The position numbers and the translations under genes were made by a program. Below the pieces are notes generated by a model. The model was not told the DNA's origin. It saw only the letters and a list, made by a program, of their open reading frames with translations, and ran no database searches. From Paramagnetospirillum marisnigri (GTDB taxonomy: Bacteria; Pseudomonadota; Alphaproteobacteria; Rhodospirillales; Magnetospirillaceae): 63,306 nt of DNA. Position 1 is the first letter of the stretch. Each line of letters opens with the position of its first letter. Where the stretch lies: assembly GCF_001650715.1 (NCBI RefSeq), contig NZ_LWQT01000049.1, forward strand, positions 1-63,306, written 5' to 3'. Below are positions 44,744 through 55,496 of the stretch, piece after piece.

Positions 44744-45805
44744 ATGAGTGACGCGGAAACCATCATCAGCCAACAGGGCGGGGTCGGGCGAATCATCCTC
44801 AATCGCCCCAAGGTGCTCAACGCCCTGTCCCTGGCTCAGTATCACGACCTGACCCGTATCCTCGTTGCATGGGAGGAGGATGATTCCGTCCGCCTTGTCG
44901 TGCTGGAGGGTGCGGGCGAGCGCGCCTTCTGCGCCGGGGGCGACATCCGCGCGGTATGGGATGCGCAAAAACGCGGCGATCACGCCTTCAATCACGATAT
45001 CTTTCGTACCGAGTACCGCCTTAACCGTCGGATCCACCGCTTTCCCAAACCCTATGTCTCGCTGCTGGACGGGATTTGCATGGGCGGTGGCGCCGGTCTG
45101 TCGGTCAATGGCGGCTGGCGGGTGGCTACCGAGCGGACCCAGTTCGCCATGCCGGAAACCGGCATCGGCTTCTTCCCCGATGTGGGGGCCACCCATTTCC
45201 TCAACCGCTGCCCAGGTCGTTTAGGGCTGTATCTCGGGCTGACCGGCGCCCGGCTTGGTCCCGCCGACTGTGTCTGGGCCGGGATCGCCACTCACTTCGT
45301 TCCGGTCGAGCGTCTGGAAGCCCTGCGCGAGGCCTTGGCCCTTGCGTCCCGCGCCGCCGATGTCGCGGCCGAGGTCGAGGCGACCCTGGCGCGCTTTCAC
45401 GTCGATCCCGGCCCCGGCCCCATGGCGCTGCGGCGTGATCTGGTGGAGCACTGTTTCGGCGGCGACAGCCTGGATGGCATCATCGATGCCCTGCGTGCAG
45501 ACAAGTCGGAATGGGCCTGGGATAGTTTGGAAGCGCTGACGGGGCGTTCACCCACCAGCCTGACGGTGACCTTCCGCCAACTGACCGAGGGGCGAGGCAT
45601 GGCATTCGACAAGGCCATCGCCCGGGAATACCGTTTGGCCTGCCGCTTCCTGGCCGGGCGGGACCTCTATGAGGGCATCCGCGCCCAGGTGGTGGACAAG
45701 GACCGCAGCCCCCGCTGGTCACCCGCCAACCTGTCCGAGGTGGATGACTTGGCGGTGGAGGCATATTTCTCGCCGCTGGTCGGCGATGAATTGCCGTTGC
45801 CGTGA
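44744..45805 (+). CDS. 3-hydroxyisobutyryl-CoA hydrolase-type crotonase
   Basis: Crotonase-superfamily protein of 353 aa. RIILNRPKVLNALS, the oxyanion-hole segment AFCAGGDIRAV, GGGAGLSVNGGWRVATERTQFAMPETGIGFFPDVGATHFL and the long C-terminal part fit HIBYL-CoA hydrolase of valine catabolism better than short enoyl-CoA hydratases. Divergent from metY across a shared operator candidate. Confidence 0.88.
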   Translation: MSDAETIISQQGGVGRIILNRPKVLNALSLAQYHDLTRILVAWEEDDSVRLVVLEGAGERAFCAGGDIRAVWDAQKRGDHAFNHDIFRTEYRLNRRIHRFPKPYVSLLDGICMGGGAGLSVNGGWRVATERTQFAMPETGIGFFPDVGATHFLNRCPGRLGLYLGLTGARLGPADCVWAGIATHFVPVERLEALREALALASRAADVAAEVEATLARFHVDPGPGPMALRRDLVEHCFGGDSLDGIIDALRADKSEWAWDSLEALTGRSPTSLTVTFRQLTEGRGMAFDKAIAREYRLACRFLAGRDLYEGIRAQVVDKDRSPRWSPANLSEVDDLAVEAYFSPLVGDELPLP

Positions 45806-45815
45806 GGAGGCGGAC

Positions 45816-45998
45816 ATGGCGCTGAGCGGAGATGTACTGTTCGAACTGCGGCGATTGGGCAATGCGGTCAAGATCACCGCGTTTCATTGCGACAGTCTGA
45901 CCGAGGTTACGGTCATGGGGCCGGTCAATACCCCCGAGGCCCATCTCAAATTGCTGGCGCTGCGCAAGCTGGAATATGTCCTGGCGAAAAAGAAGTAG
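45816..45998 (+). CDS. DUF6898 small protein
   Basis: This 60-aa protein, VLFELRRLGNAVKITAFHCDSLTEVTVMGP...LLALRKLEYVLAKKK, resembles the small alphaproteobacterial DUF6898 family. Function unknown. The ATG at 45816 follows GAGGAGG and lies 10 bases after the hydrolase stop, so the two form an operon. Confidence 0.75.
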   Translation: MALSGDVLFELRRLGNAVKITAFHCDSLTEVTVMGPVNTPEAHLKLLALRKLEYVLAKKK

Positions 45999-46004
45999 CG
46001 GGCC

Positions 46005-46733
46005 TCAGCCTCGCGACGGCGCCAGTCGGAACTCAAGCAGTCCGTCGATCCCTTTCAGGGTTTCCACCAGCTTGGACGGGTCCAACGGACTGGTGGCGTG
46101 CAGGACCAGTTCGTATTCGAAACGGCTCCCCTGTTCGCCAAGATGGAAGCTCCAGTCTGACACCCGGTAGCCATGGGCCTCCATGATGCCCTGGATATTG
46201 GTCGTATCCGGAGCGTCTTCGGCGGGAAAGCGCAGGGTGAGATGGAGAAGCTCCTGATGGGGCAGGGCGCTTTCGATGCTGCGCACGCCGCTCATCAACA
46301 CCACGGTGATCACCGCCACCGAGATGGCGGCGCCATAGAATCCCAGGCCGATGATGATGCCGATGGCCGCCGTGATCCAGATGGAGGCGGCGGTGGAAAG
46401 CCCATGGATGGAAAAGCCGTTGCGCATGATGACCCCGGCTCCCAGGAAGCCGATGCCGGTCATGATTCCTTGCATCACCCGGGTCGGATCGGCCAGGGCG
46501 GTAGTGCCCTGGGCCGTGCCGCCGAACCACATGGCGGGATAGGCATTGACCACGGTCAGTGCGGTGGAGGCGACGCAGACCAGGGCATAGGTTCGGATTC
46601 CCGCCGCACGACCGTGATACGACCGCTCATAGCCGATGATGCAGCCGACCGCCAGGGCGCCCAGCAGATGCAGGGTGATCAGGCCGTTGGTGGCGAGTTC
46701 TCCCAGCGACCAATAGGACATCAGAATTTCCAC
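46005..46733 (-). CDS. MgtC/SapB family membrane protein
   Basis: This 242-aa protein has an MgtC domain of about five helices: ALAVGCIIGYERSYHGRAAGIRTYALVCVASTALTVV with the conserved E-R and R-T residues, then MTGIGFLGAGVIMR and GLSTAASIWITAAIGIIIGLGFY. A C-terminal soluble ACT-like domain follows (from about 160). Relatives affect Mg homeostasis or ATP synthase regulation. GTG 46733 or ATG 46721 could be the start. Confidence 0.88.
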   Translation of the reverse strand: MEILMSYWSLGELATNGLITLHLLGALAVGCIIGYERSYHGRAAGIRTYALVCVASTALTVVNAYPAMWFGGTAQGTTALADPTRVMQGIMTGIGFLGAGVIMRNGFSIHGLSTAASIWITAAIGIIIGLGFYGAAISVAVITVVLMSGVRSIESALPHQELLHLTLRFPAEDAPDTTNIQGIMEAHGYRVSDWSFHLGEQGSRFEYELVLHATSPLDPSKLVETLKGIDGLLEFRLAPSRG

Positions 46734-46812
46734 GGCGGGCGGATTCCTTGCCGGAAACGACGAAGGCCGACATCGGGCAATGTCGGCCTTGCGAAGACTG
46801 TGAACGGGAGGA

Positions 46813-47268
46813 TCAGCGCCGCGGCTTACGCACTGGCTTTTCCGCGGTTTCCCCCGCCTTGCGTCCCAGGCCGATTTTCTTGGCGAAGTCGGAGCGCTGG
46901 GCAGCGTAGTTGGGGGCCACCATGGGATAATCCGGGGGCAAGGCCCATTTGGCGCGGTATTCGTCCGGCGTCATGTTGTAGGTGGTCCGGAGATGACGCT
47001 TCAGCATCTTCAGCTTCTTTCCGTCCTCCAGACAGATGATGTAATCGGCGGTGACCGATTTCTTCACCGAAATGGCGGGCTTTGGCGCTTCGGACTTGGC
47101 CTCTGCCGGTCCACTTTCCAGAGAGGAGAGCGAACTGTAGATCGTATTGATCAGGTCCGGAAGCTGGCTCGCGGACACCGGGTTCTTGCCGACATAGGCG
47201 GCGACCACATCGGTGACCATGCGCAGCAGGTCATCACGATCGGCCTTATCGGAGTTTGCATCATTCAT
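46813..47268 (-). CDS. mucR: MucR family transcriptional regulator
   Basis: Ros/MucR zinc-finger regulator of 151 aa. The conserved core YIICLEDGKKLKMLKRHLRTTYNMTPDEYRAKWALPPDYPMVAPNYAAQRS carries the zinc ligands and recognition helix. MucR proteins silence AT-rich promoters and control exopolysaccharide, motility and cell-cycle genes in alphaproteobacteria. The ATG at 47268 is chosen; the frame begins at a TTG at 47280. The AT-rich upstream region suggests autoregulation. Confidence 0.92.
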   Translation of the reverse strand: MNDANSDKADRDDLLRMVTDVVAAYVGKNPVSASQLPDLINTIYSSLSSLESGPAEAKSEAPKPAISVKKSVTADYIICLEDGKKLKMLKRHLRTTYNMTPDEYRAKWALPPDYPMVAPNYAAQRSDFAKKIGLGRKAGETAEKPVRKPRR

Positions 47269-47608
47269 ATGACGATCCAACCAGAGTATGTTGCCATCAT
47301 TGAGTCAATGAATGCATAAGTCATCTTTGGCTGTCAATTCCAATCTGAATGCTATGAATATTGAATTCTTTCGCGGTTGCGTGATGGCAGTAATCATCCG
47401 GTCAGCATATGGCGAAATACGCATGGGCTACGTGGATGCAGGGCCATTTCTATTGATTAGAGTAAGGTAAAGGGCACGGGCCTCAGCCAAAAGCAATAAG
47501 CCGTCCGGGTCTCGCGGCAAGGGCCCATGAGGTTGTGGCGCATTGGCAAGAGCCTCCGATATATGGTATCTAGCGCGAATGTCATCAAGCCTGTCGGGGT
47601 GTTGTGGA
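47269..47608. other. AT-rich intergenic region between mucR and rpiB
   Basis: This 340-bp region has no supported gene. The part next to mucR (47281-47460) is AT-rich with several ATTGA/TGAAT motifs, as expected for MucR-bound control DNA. A 67-codon leftward frame (47428-47631) has no ribosome site and runs into rpiB, so it is not called. Confidence 0.5.
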
Positions 47609-48052
47609 ATGAGTGTCGGAACCATCGCCATCGCGTCGGATCACGGCGGCGTCGAATTGAAGGCGCTGCTGGCCAAGGACCTGGCCGAGTGGGGATGGAC
47701 GGTGCTCGACCTCGGGACCGATGGCCCCGCCTCGGTGGATTATCCCGATTATGCGGTCAAGGTGGCCGAAACCCTCAAATCCGGTCAGGCGGATCGCGCC
47801 GTGCTGCTGTGCGGCACCGGCATCGGCATTTCCATCGCCGCCAACCGCTTTGCCCATCTGCGCGCCGCCCTGGTGCACGACGCCTTTGGCGCCCGCATGT
47901 GCCGCCAGCATAATGACGCCAATGTCCTGGTCATGGGCGGCCGCACCGTCGGCCCGGAAGTGGCCCGCGACTGCCTGAAGATCTTTCTTGAGACCGATTT
48001 CGAGGGCGGCCGCCACGCCCGCCGGGTCGGCAAGCTTTCCGACATCGTCTAG
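47609..48052 (+). CDS. rpiB: Ribose 5-phosphate isomerase B
   Basis: Interconverts ribose and ribulose 5-phosphate. IAIASDHGGVELK at the N-terminus, the catalytic Cys in VLLCGTGIGISIAANR and the VHDAFGARMCRQHNDANVLVMGGR segment are diagnostic. The 147-aa form starts at ATG 47609. Next to glyA (24-base gap), a frequent alphaproteobacterial pair. Confidence 0.94.
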   Translation: MSVGTIAIASDHGGVELKALLAKDLAEWGWTVLDLGTDGPASVDYPDYAVKVAETLKSGQADRAVLLCGTGIGISIAANRFAHLRAALVHDAFGARMCRQHNDANVLVMGGRTVGPEVARDCLKIFLETDFEGGRHARRVGKLSDIV

Positions 48053-48076
48053 ACCGTTCCATCCGAAAGAAAATCC

Positions 48077-49360
<1,284 letters not shown>

Positions 49361-49384
49361 AACGACCGAAGGGGGGATAAAGTC

Positions 49385-49846
49385 ATGCGGTGTCCGTTCT
49401 GCGGCCACGAGGATACCCAGGTGAAGGACTCGCGTCCCACCGAGGATAATTCGGCCATCCGGCGGCGCCGGTCCTGCCCCGAATGCGGGTCGCGCTTCAC
49501 CACCTTCGAGCGGGTGCAGATCCGCGATCTGGTGGTGATCAAGAAGGATGGTTCGCGGTCGCCCTTCGACCGCGACAAGGTGCTGAAGTCGCTGAAGATC
49601 GCGCTGCGGAAACGTCCGGTGGACGAAGAACAGATCGAGCGCATCGTCAACGGCATCCATCGCCGCCTGGAAAGCATGGGCGAGAATGAGGTACCCTCCA
49701 AGTTCATCGGCGAACTGGTGATGGAGGTGCTGATGGACCTCGACAAGGTCGCCTATGTCCGTTACGCCTCGGTGTATCGTAATTTCCGCGAAGCCAAGGA
49801 CTTCGAGGATTTCCTGGGGAAGATGGTTGGCCCACGCCTCGACTGA
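49385..49846 (+). CDS. nrdR: Transcriptional repressor NrdR
   Basis: Zinc-ribbon/ATP-cone repressor of ribonucleotide reductase genes. [15 protein letters not shown] and [13 protein letters not shown] form the zinc ribbon; the ATP-cone covers about residues 49-139 ([16 protein letters not shown]). Length 153 aa. ribD starts inside its 3-prime end. Confidence 0.95.
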   Translation: MRCPFCGHEDTQVKDSRPTEDNSAIRRRRSCPECGSRFTTFERVQIRDLVVIKKDGSRSPFDRDKVLKSLKIALRKRPVDEEQIERIVNGIHRRLESMGENEVPSKFIGELVMEVLMDLDKVAYVRYASVYRNFREAKDFEDFLGKMVGPRLD

Positions 49847-50954
49847 CGCCAAGCAGATCGACATCGACCGGGGGCATATGCGTGCCGCCCTGGCCCTGGC
49901 CCGGCGCGGGCTTGGCACGGTATGGCCCAATCCGGCGGTGGGATGCGTGATCGTGTCCCAGGGCCGGGTGGTGGGACGGGGCTGGACCCAGCCCGGCGGC
50001 CGCCCCCATGCCGAGACCGAGGCCCTGGCCATGGCTGGAGAGGCCGCGCGCGGTGGCACCGTCTATGTCACCCTGGAGCCCTGTGCCCATCACGGCAAGA
50101 CCCCGCCTTGCGCCGAGGCTTTGGTGTCGGCGGGAGTGGCCCGGGTGGTGGTGGCGGTGCAGGATCCCGATCCCCGGGTGGCGGGCAAGGGTGTCGCCCT
50201 GCTGTCCAAGGCCGGGGTCGAGGTGCTGGAGGGCTTGCTGGAGGACGAGGCCGCCGAGCTCAATGCCGGTTTCTTCCAGCGTGTCACCATTGGCCGTCCC
50301 CTGGTGACCCTGAAACTGGCGGGAACTCTCGATGGGCGCATCGCCACCCATTCCGGTGAAAGCCGCTGGATCACCGGCGAGGCCGCCCGCATGGCGGCCC
50401 ATCTGCTGCGCGCCGAGACCGATGTGATCATGGTGGGCAGCGGTACCGCGCTCTATGACGACCCGGACCTCACCTGCCGCCTGGGGGGTCTGTCCGAGCG
50501 CTCGCCGGTGCGGGTGGTGGTGGACGGGCGCCTGCGCCTGCCCCTGACCAGTCGGCTGGTGGCCAGTGCCAATGACATTCCCACCTGGGTGCTGACCCTG
50601 GAAGGCTGTGACGGCAATCGGCGCGAAGCCTTCATGGATGCCGGGGTCGATGTGGTGGAAATCCCCGCCGGGGCCGAGGGGTCCATCGACCTGGAGGCGG
50701 CCCTGGATGCGCTGGCGGAAAGCGGTGTCACCCGCGTTCTGGTGGAGGGCGGCGCCCATCTGTCGGCGGCGCTGCTGCGCGCCGGTCTGGTGGATCGGCT
50801 GATCTGGTTCCGGTCGCCGCGCATGATGGGCGGCGACGGCCTGGCCGCCGCCGTGGCCTTCGGGGTCGACCATCTGGCCCAGACGCCCCGTTTCGAACGC
50901 ATCGATGTCCGCCCGGTGGGCGACGACATCATGGAAACCTATTCTCGGCTCTGA
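49827..50954 (+). CDS. ribD: Bifunctional riboflavin deaminase-reductase RibD
   Basis: Deaminates and reduces the pyrimidine intermediate of riboflavin synthesis. The N-terminal deaminase has [10 protein letters not shown] (zinc His/Glu) and [19 protein letters not shown] (zinc Cys). The C-terminal reductase begins [19 protein letters not shown]. The start is uncertain: TTG 49827, preceded by GGGGAAG, gives the usual length before [15 protein letters not shown] 49878 would cut into the family N-terminus, and ATG 49755 lies deep in nrdR. Confidence 0.92.
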   Translation: MAHASTDAKQIDIDRGHMRAALALARRGLGTVWPNPAVGCVIVSQGRVVGRGWTQPGGRPHAETEALAMAGEAARGGTVYVTLEPCAHHGKTPPCAEALVSAGVARVVVAVQDPDPRVAGKGVALLSKAGVEVLEGLLEDEAAELNAGFFQRVTIGRPLVTLKLAGTLDGRIATHSGESRWITGEAARMAAHLLRAETDVIMVGSGTALYDDPDLTCRLGGLSERSPVRVVVDGRLRLPLTSRLVASANDIPTWVLTLEGCDGNRREAFMDAGVDVVEIPAGAEGSIDLEAALDALAESGVTRVLVEGGAHLSAALLRAGLVDRLIWFRSPRMMGGDGLAAAVAFGVDHLAQTPRFERIDVRPVGDDIMETYSRL

Positions 50955-50971
50955 GAGGACGCGCGACTTCC

Positions 50972-51565
50972 ATGTTCACCGGCATCGTCACCGATTTTGG
51001 CGAGGTCCGGCGGGTGATTCGGGGCTTGGGCCGCGAAACCCGCTTCGAGATCGCCAGCCATTACGACTCCGCCACCATCGCCATCGGAGCCTCCATCGCC
51101 CATAACGGCGTCTGCCTGACGGTGATCGAGACCGGGCCGGGCTGGCACGCGGTGGAGGCCTCGGCCGAGACCCTGTCCAAGACCACCCTGGGCGGTTGGG
51201 TCGAGGGCAGCCGGGTCAACCTGGAACGTGCCCTGAAGCTGGGAGACGAGATGGGCGGGCATATCGTCTCGGGCCATGTGGACGGTATCGCCACGGTGGT
51301 GAGCATCACGCCCGAGAATGAATCCAAGCGCTATGTCTTCGAGACGCCGGTTGATCTGGCCAAATTCGTGGCGCCCAAGGGATCGGTGGCGCTGGACGGC
51401 GTATCGCTGACCGTCAACGAGGTGGAGGGGCGCCGTTTCGGGGTCAATATCATCCCCCATACCCAGGCGGTGACCACCTTCGGCAGCTACCGGCCGGGCG
51501 ATGCGGTCAATATGGAAATCGACATGCTGGCGCGCTATGTTGCGCGCCTCCTGGAACGGGAATAG
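50972..51565 (+). CDS. ribE: Riboflavin synthase alpha subunit
   Basis: Dismutates two lumazines to riboflavin. Two tandem lumazine-binding repeats start with MFTGIVTDFGEVRRV and GHIVSGHVDGIATVV; GVCLTV and GVSLTVN are the repeated cores. Length 197 aa. Confidence 0.95.
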   Translation: MFTGIVTDFGEVRRVIRGLGRETRFEIASHYDSATIAIGASIAHNGVCLTVIETGPGWHAVEASAETLSKTTLGGWVEGSRVNLERALKLGDEMGGHIVSGHVDGIATVVSITPENESKRYVFETPVDLAKFVAPKGSVALDGVSLTVNEVEGRRFGVNIIPHTQAVTTFGSYRPGDAVNMEIDMLARYVARLLERE

Positions 51566-51573
51566 GCCGCAAA

Positions 51574-52686
51574 GTGTCTGAATATCATCAATATCTGTCG
51601 AGCATCGAGGATATCATCGACGAGGCCCGGCAGGGTCGCATGTTCATCCTGGTGGACGACGAGGATCGCGAGAACGAGGGCGATCTGGTCATCCCCGCCG
51701 AGATGGCGACTCCGGAAGCGGTGAATTTCATGGCCCGTTACGGTCGCGGGCTGATCTGCCTGTCCATGACCCGGACCCGGGTGGAGGAGCTGGGGCTGAA
51801 GCTGATGAGCTCCGACAACGGGACTCGCATGCAGACGGCCTTCACTGTCTCCATCGAGGCCCGGGAAGGCGTCACCACCGGTATTTCCGCCGCCGATCGC
51901 TCGCGCACCGTCCAGGTGGCCATCGATCCGGCCAAGGGACGCCACGATATCGTGACGCCGGGCCATGTCTTTCCCCTGGTGGCCCGTGACGGCGGCGTAT
52001 TGGTCCGTGCCGGTCACACCGAGGCGGCGGTGGACATTTCGCGCCTGGCCGGGCTCAATCCCTCGGGCGTGATCTGCGAGATCATGAACGATGACGGCAC
52101 CATGGCGCGCATGCCCGATCTGGTGAAATTCGCGCAACATCATGGCCTCAAGATCGCCACCATCGCCGATCTCATCGCCTATCGCCGCCGCAACGACAAG
52201 ATCGTTGCGCGCGAGATGGAAGCCCCGTTCCATTCCAAATGGGGCGGCGACTGGACCATGATGGTCTATACCAACACCGTCGCCTATGCCGAGCACATCG
52301 CCCTGGTGAAGGGCGATCTGGGCGGTGACAAGCCGGTGATGGTGCGTGTCCATGCCGTCAACGTGCTGGACGACGTGCTGGGCGATCAAGGGTCGGGCAA
52401 GGCCGGCGAGCTCCATTCCGCCATGGAAATGATCGCGGCCCATGGCTCGGGCGTTGTGGTGCTGATCCGCGAGCCTCGCCCCACCAGCCTGTCGGATATG
52501 GTGCGCGCCCATCTGGAGCGGCGTCAGCCCGCTCCGGCGCTGCGCGATTACGGCGTCGGCGCCCAGATTCTTCTGGATCTGGGGATTCATGAAATGATTC
52601 TGCTGTCCAATACCAAGCGCTCCATCGTCGGCCTCGAGGGCTACGACATGAAGGTGGTGGAGCAGCGGCCGATTCCGGTCGGCTGA
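51574..52686 (+). CDS. ribB: 3,4-dihydroxy-2-butanone 4-phosphate synthase with degenerate GTP cyclohydrolase II domain
   Basis: The N-terminal half (residues 1-205) is an intact RibB: FILVDDEDRENEGDLVIPAEMAT, TGISAADRSRTV, GHVFPLVARDGGVLVRAGHTEAAVD. The C-terminal half has the RibA fold outline, but the zinc-binding stretch that is normally C-x10-C-x-C reads HAVNVLDDVLGDQGSGKAGEL with no cysteine, so GTP cyclohydrolase II activity is not expected. Such RibBX-like fusions are known in proteobacteria, and a true RibA must lie elsewhere. GTG start. Sits between ribE and ribH. Confidence 0.9.
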   Translation: MSEYHQYLSSIEDIIDEARQGRMFILVDDEDRENEGDLVIPAEMATPEAVNFMARYGRGLICLSMTRTRVEELGLKLMSSDNGTRMQTAFTVSIEAREGVTTGISAADRSRTVQVAIDPAKGRHDIVTPGHVFPLVARDGGVLVRAGHTEAAVDISRLAGLNPSGVICEIMNDDGTMARMPDLVKFAQHHGLKIATIADLIAYRRRNDKIVAREMEAPFHSKWGGDWTMMVYTNTVAYAEHIALVKGDLGGDKPVMVRVHAVNVLDDVLGDQGSGKAGELHSAMEMIAAHGSGVVVLIREPRPTSLSDMVRAHLERRQPAPALRDYGVGAQILLDLGIHEMILLSNTKRSIVGLEGYDMKVVEQRPIPVG

Positions 52687-52701
52687 GAAGGAGTGACTGC
52701 C

Positions 52702-53148
52702 ATGGCCCGCGTGCTGATTATCGAGGCCCGCTTCTACAATCACATCGCCGACGGCTTGCTGTCGGGCGCCCGTGCCGAGTTGGACAAGGCGGGGGTGGAA
52801 CACGACTTGCTGGTGGTTCCCGGCATTTTCGAGCTGCCCGCCGCGTTGAAGCTGGTGCTGACCGCCGCCGAGCAGGGCAACGAAACCGCCCGCTACGACG
52901 GCTTCGTCACCCTGGGCTGCGCCATCCGGGGCGAGTCCGACCATTACCACCATGTGGGAACCGAATGCATGCGGGGCATCGCCGACCTGTCCATGGCCTA
53001 TGATCTGGCGCTGGGCAATGGCGTGCTGACCGTTCACAACGAGGCCCAGGCCTTGGCCCGCTCCGATCCCAGCCGCAAGAATCTCGGCGGGCAGGCGGCG
53101 CGGGCCTGCCTGCGCATGATGGCGGTGAAGAAGGAATTGGGACTATGA
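52702..53148 (+). CDS. ribH: 6,7-dimethyl-8-ribityllumazine synthase
   Basis: Condenses the RibD and RibB products. VPGIFELPAALK, TLGCAIRGESDHYHHV (catalytic His) and GNGVLTVHNEAQALAR identify it. Length 148 aa from the ATG at 52702, which follows AAGGAG. Confidence 0.93.
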   Translation: MARVLIIEARFYNHIADGLLSGARAELDKAGVEHDLLVVPGIFELPAALKLVLTAAEQGNETARYDGFVTLGCAIRGESDHYHHVGTECMRGIADLSMAYDLALGNGVLTVHNEAQALARSDPSRKNLGGQAARACLRMMAVKKELGL

Positions 53149-53249
53149 GCGAGCATCGCGAGCGCGGCGCCATTGAGGCGCCCGGAGCGCAGCGGAGGAG
53201 CCAAGCGCCCGGATGGGCGCGCCCGGCGTTTGAGGGACAATCTAAATGA
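53145..53249 (+). CDS. Possible translationally coupled 34-codon ORF between ribH and nusB
   Basis: An ATG overlaps the ribH stop (TATGA), and the frame [16 protein letters not shown]...FEGQSK ends at a TGA that overlaps the nusB ATG. The exact fit at both ends is notable, but the DNA (about 53150-53240) is a GC-rich repeat-like stretch and the peptide has no recognised family, so it may only pass ribosomes on to nusB. Confidence 0.3.
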   Translation: MSEHRERGAIEAPGAQRRSQAPGWARPAFEGQSK

Positions 53250-53731
53250 CTCCCAACCCCTCGGTCGCCAAGCGCAGTTCCGCTCGTCTGGCGGCGGTGC
53301 AGACCCTGTATCAGATGGACATGACCGGCGTTTCCGCCGAGCAGGCCCTGGCCGATGCCAAGGAGCGGCGGGCCAACGAGCCGCGTGGTCGCCTCGCCGA
53401 GCCCGATACATCCTTGCTGGGGCAGATCGTCCGCGGCGTCTCGACCGACAGTCAAAGCCTGGACGAGGCCATCGGCGGCGCGCTGACCGGCGACTGGACG
53501 GTGGAGCGGCTGGAAGCGGTGCTGCGGGCCATCATCCGGGCGGGGGCCTGGGAACTGTCGGCCAAGCCGCAGACGCCGACCCGCGTCTGCATCTCGGAAT
53601 GGGTCGATGTCGCCCACGCGTTTTATTCCGGCCCCGAACCGGGACTGGTCAATGCCGTACTGGACCGTCTGGCCCAGTCGCTGCGGCCCGAGGGACCTGG
53701 GCGCGGGGACCTGGGGCGCGCGGGGGGATGA
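53246..53731 (+). CDS. nusB: Transcription antitermination factor NusB
   Basis: All-helical antitermination factor acting with NusE on box[22 protein letters not shown] at the N-terminus, [18 protein letters not shown] and [28 protein letters not shown] are the conserved segments. Coupled to thiL by a four-base overlap. Confidence 0.94.
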   Translation: MTPNPSVAKRSSARLAAVQTLYQMDMTGVSAEQALADAKERRANEPRGRLAEPDTSLLGQIVRGVSTDSQSLDEAIGGALTGDWTVERLEAVLRAIIRAGAWELSAKPQTPTRVCISEWVDVAHAFYSGPEPGLVNAVLDRLAQSLRPEGPGRGDLGRAGG

Positions 53732-54732
53732 GCACGACGGGCGCCCAGGCTCCCGATGAATTCGGCCTGATCGCCGAACTGTTCGCGCCGTTGTCGGCGG
53801 GCTGCCCAGGTGCCCTGAACCTGACCGACGACGCCGCCTTTCTTGCGGCGGAGCCGGGCTTTGACACCGTCGCCACCATGGACGCCATGGTGGCCGGGGT
53901 CCACTTCCTGCCCGACGACCCGCCCGAGTTGATCGCCCGCAAGCTGGTGCGGGTCAATCTGTCCGATCTGGCCGCCAAGGGCGCCGTGCCCCGGCATCTG
54001 ATGCTGGCCGCCGCCTTTCCCAAGGGCACCGGCATGGACTGGCTGCGGGCCTTCGCCGAGGGATTGCGCCAGGATGTCGAGGAATTCGGCGTGTCCCTGA
54101 TCGGCGGCGACACTGTGGCGACGCCCGGGCCGCTGACCCTGAGCCTTACCGCCCTGGGCCGGGTGGAGGCGGGCAGGGGGCTGCGGCGCTCCGGCGCGGT
54201 TCCCGGCGATCATGTCTATGTCAGTGGCAGCATCGGTGACGGAGCCCTGGGTCTGCTGGCGGTGCAAGGCCGCCTGGCGGGATTGCCCCCCGATGCTGTG
54301 GCCACCCTGGCCGGGCGCTATCGCCTGCCCCAGCCTCGCATTGTCCTTGGCCCCGCCCTGGTGGGGTTGGCCCGCGCCAGCATGGATGTGTCCGATGGGC
54401 TGGTGCAGGATCTGGGACATATCTGTCGCGTCTCCGGCGTCTCGGCGGTCATCGAGGCGGAGCGGGTGCCGCTGTCGGATGCGGCGCGGGCGGCGGTGGC
54501 CATGGATCAGTCGCTGCTTGCCCTCGTGCTGACGGGAGGCGATGATTACGAATTGCTGTTCACCGTTCCGGCCGGCGCGGCACGGGGGATCGAGTCTCTG
54601 GCGCGGCGAACCGGAGTCGCCCTGACCCGGATCGGACGCATCGAGGCCGCCACCCAGGCGGCAGGCGTTTCGGTTGTGGACGCCGATGGCGTGGTCGTGC
54701 CGTTGCCCCGGGGCGGATGGCGACATTTTTGA
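53728..54732 (+). CDS. thiL: Thiamine-monophosphate kinase
   Basis: Phosphorylates TMP to [50 protein letters not shown] and [13 protein letters not shown] are diagnostic metal and nucleotide motifs. The 334-aa protein starts at ATG 53728 overlapping the nusB stop; the longer frame from 53173 runs through nusB and is rejected. Confidence 0.95.
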   Translation: MSTTGAQAPDEFGLIAELFAPLSAGCPGALNLTDDAAFLAAEPGFDTVATMDAMVAGVHFLPDDPPELIARKLVRVNLSDLAAKGAVPRHLMLAAAFPKGTGMDWLRAFAEGLRQDVEEFGVSLIGGDTVATPGPLTLSLTALGRVEAGRGLRRSGAVPGDHVYVSGSIGDGALGLLAVQGRLAGLPPDAVATLAGRYRLPQPRIVLGPALVGLARASMDVSDGLVQDLGHICRVSGVSAVIEAERVPLSDAARAAVAMDQSLLALVLTGGDDYELLFTVPAGAARGIESLARRTGVALTRIGRIEAATQAAGVSVVDADGVVVPLPRGGWRHF

Positions 54733-54761
54733 CGGCCTCGGCCGGTTGAGGGGGAAGAGGT

Positions 54762-55220
54762 TTGGTCCGCTTGATCATCATTGTCGTGGTGCTGCTGCTG
54801 CTGGGCGGTGGAACTGTCGGCGGACTCTATTTCTTCGGCATTGATCCCCTGGCCAAGCTGGGGATCACCGCCCCCGTGGTGCAGAAGGACGCGCCTCCGC
54901 CGCCACCGCCTCCGCCCAGCTATGTGGAGTTCGGCGTTCTCATCATCCCGGTCATCCAGGACCGCGAAGTCAAGAAACAGGCGGAAATGATTGTTCGTCT
55001 GGAAGTCGAGCCCAAGAACAAGGAAATCGTGGCTCGCAACCTGCCCCGGCTCCAGAATGCCTTCCTCGGCGACATGATCGGCTTTCTCAGCGTCACGGTG
55101 CGAGAAGGCCAGCCGCTGGATGTGGGGGCCATCCAGAATCGGCTGAAGATGGTGTCGGACAAGGCATTGGGCGGCGTCTACGTCAAGGATGTCATTATCG
55201 AGAACGCGGTGTTGAAATAG
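54762..55220 (+). CDS. FliL-like membrane protein
   Basis: This 152-aa protein has one N-terminal membrane helix (LIIIVVVLLLLGGGTVGGLYFF), a proline run (APPPPPPPPS, about 44-53) and a periplasmic domain (EFGVLIIPVIQDREVKKQAEMIVRLEVEPKNKEIVARNLPRLQNAFLGDMIGFL) resembling FliL/stomatin-type domains. Start appears to be TTG at 54762 after GGGGAAGAGG. FliL assists flagellar stators, but no flagellar gene is adjacent, so the assignment is moderate. Confidence 0.65.
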   Translation: MVRLIIIVVVLLLLGGGTVGGLYFFGIDPLAKLGITAPVVQKDAPPPPPPPPSYVEFGVLIIPVIQDREVKKQAEMIVRLEVEPKNKEIVARNLPRLQNAFLGDMIGFLSVTVREGQPLDVGAIQNRLKMVSDKALGGVYVKDVIIENAVLK

Positions 55221-55496
55221 GTCGCGGCGCCTACCCGATTGGACGGGGAGAGAGTTGGCCGCTTCCCGCCCGGTGCCGTCGCGCGGATTTGCGCCAGGGC
55301 AGGAAGTTTCGTAAGGAACCTTGGAATTAGATCAATTATTCCAGGGTAGGGGTTCAACCACAGCATTTTATTGCATCACACCGCCTTATCTGGCAGTTTC
55401 TCCTCGCTTCCGTCCTCCTCCTCACGCCCCAGCACTGTTCGCCGGACGTTATGCGGGATGCGACGCTAAGAAGACTCATCAGGGGACTCGAACCAA
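55221..55496. other. Leader region of hppA
   Basis: This 276-bp region has no gene. An imperfect hairpin TTGGAATTAGATCAATTATTCCA lies at about 55320-55343. The long AT-richer leader presumably holds the hppA promoter; no confident -35/-10 pair was found. Confidence 0.4.

Noticed and set aside
47428-47631. 67-codon leftward ORF upstream of rpiB
   Set aside because: Starts inside rpiB, lacks a ribosome site and has no recognised domain.
49847-51573. FMN riboswitch for the rib genes
   Set aside because: Genes overlap or are closely spaced, with no leader long enough and no conserved FMN element.
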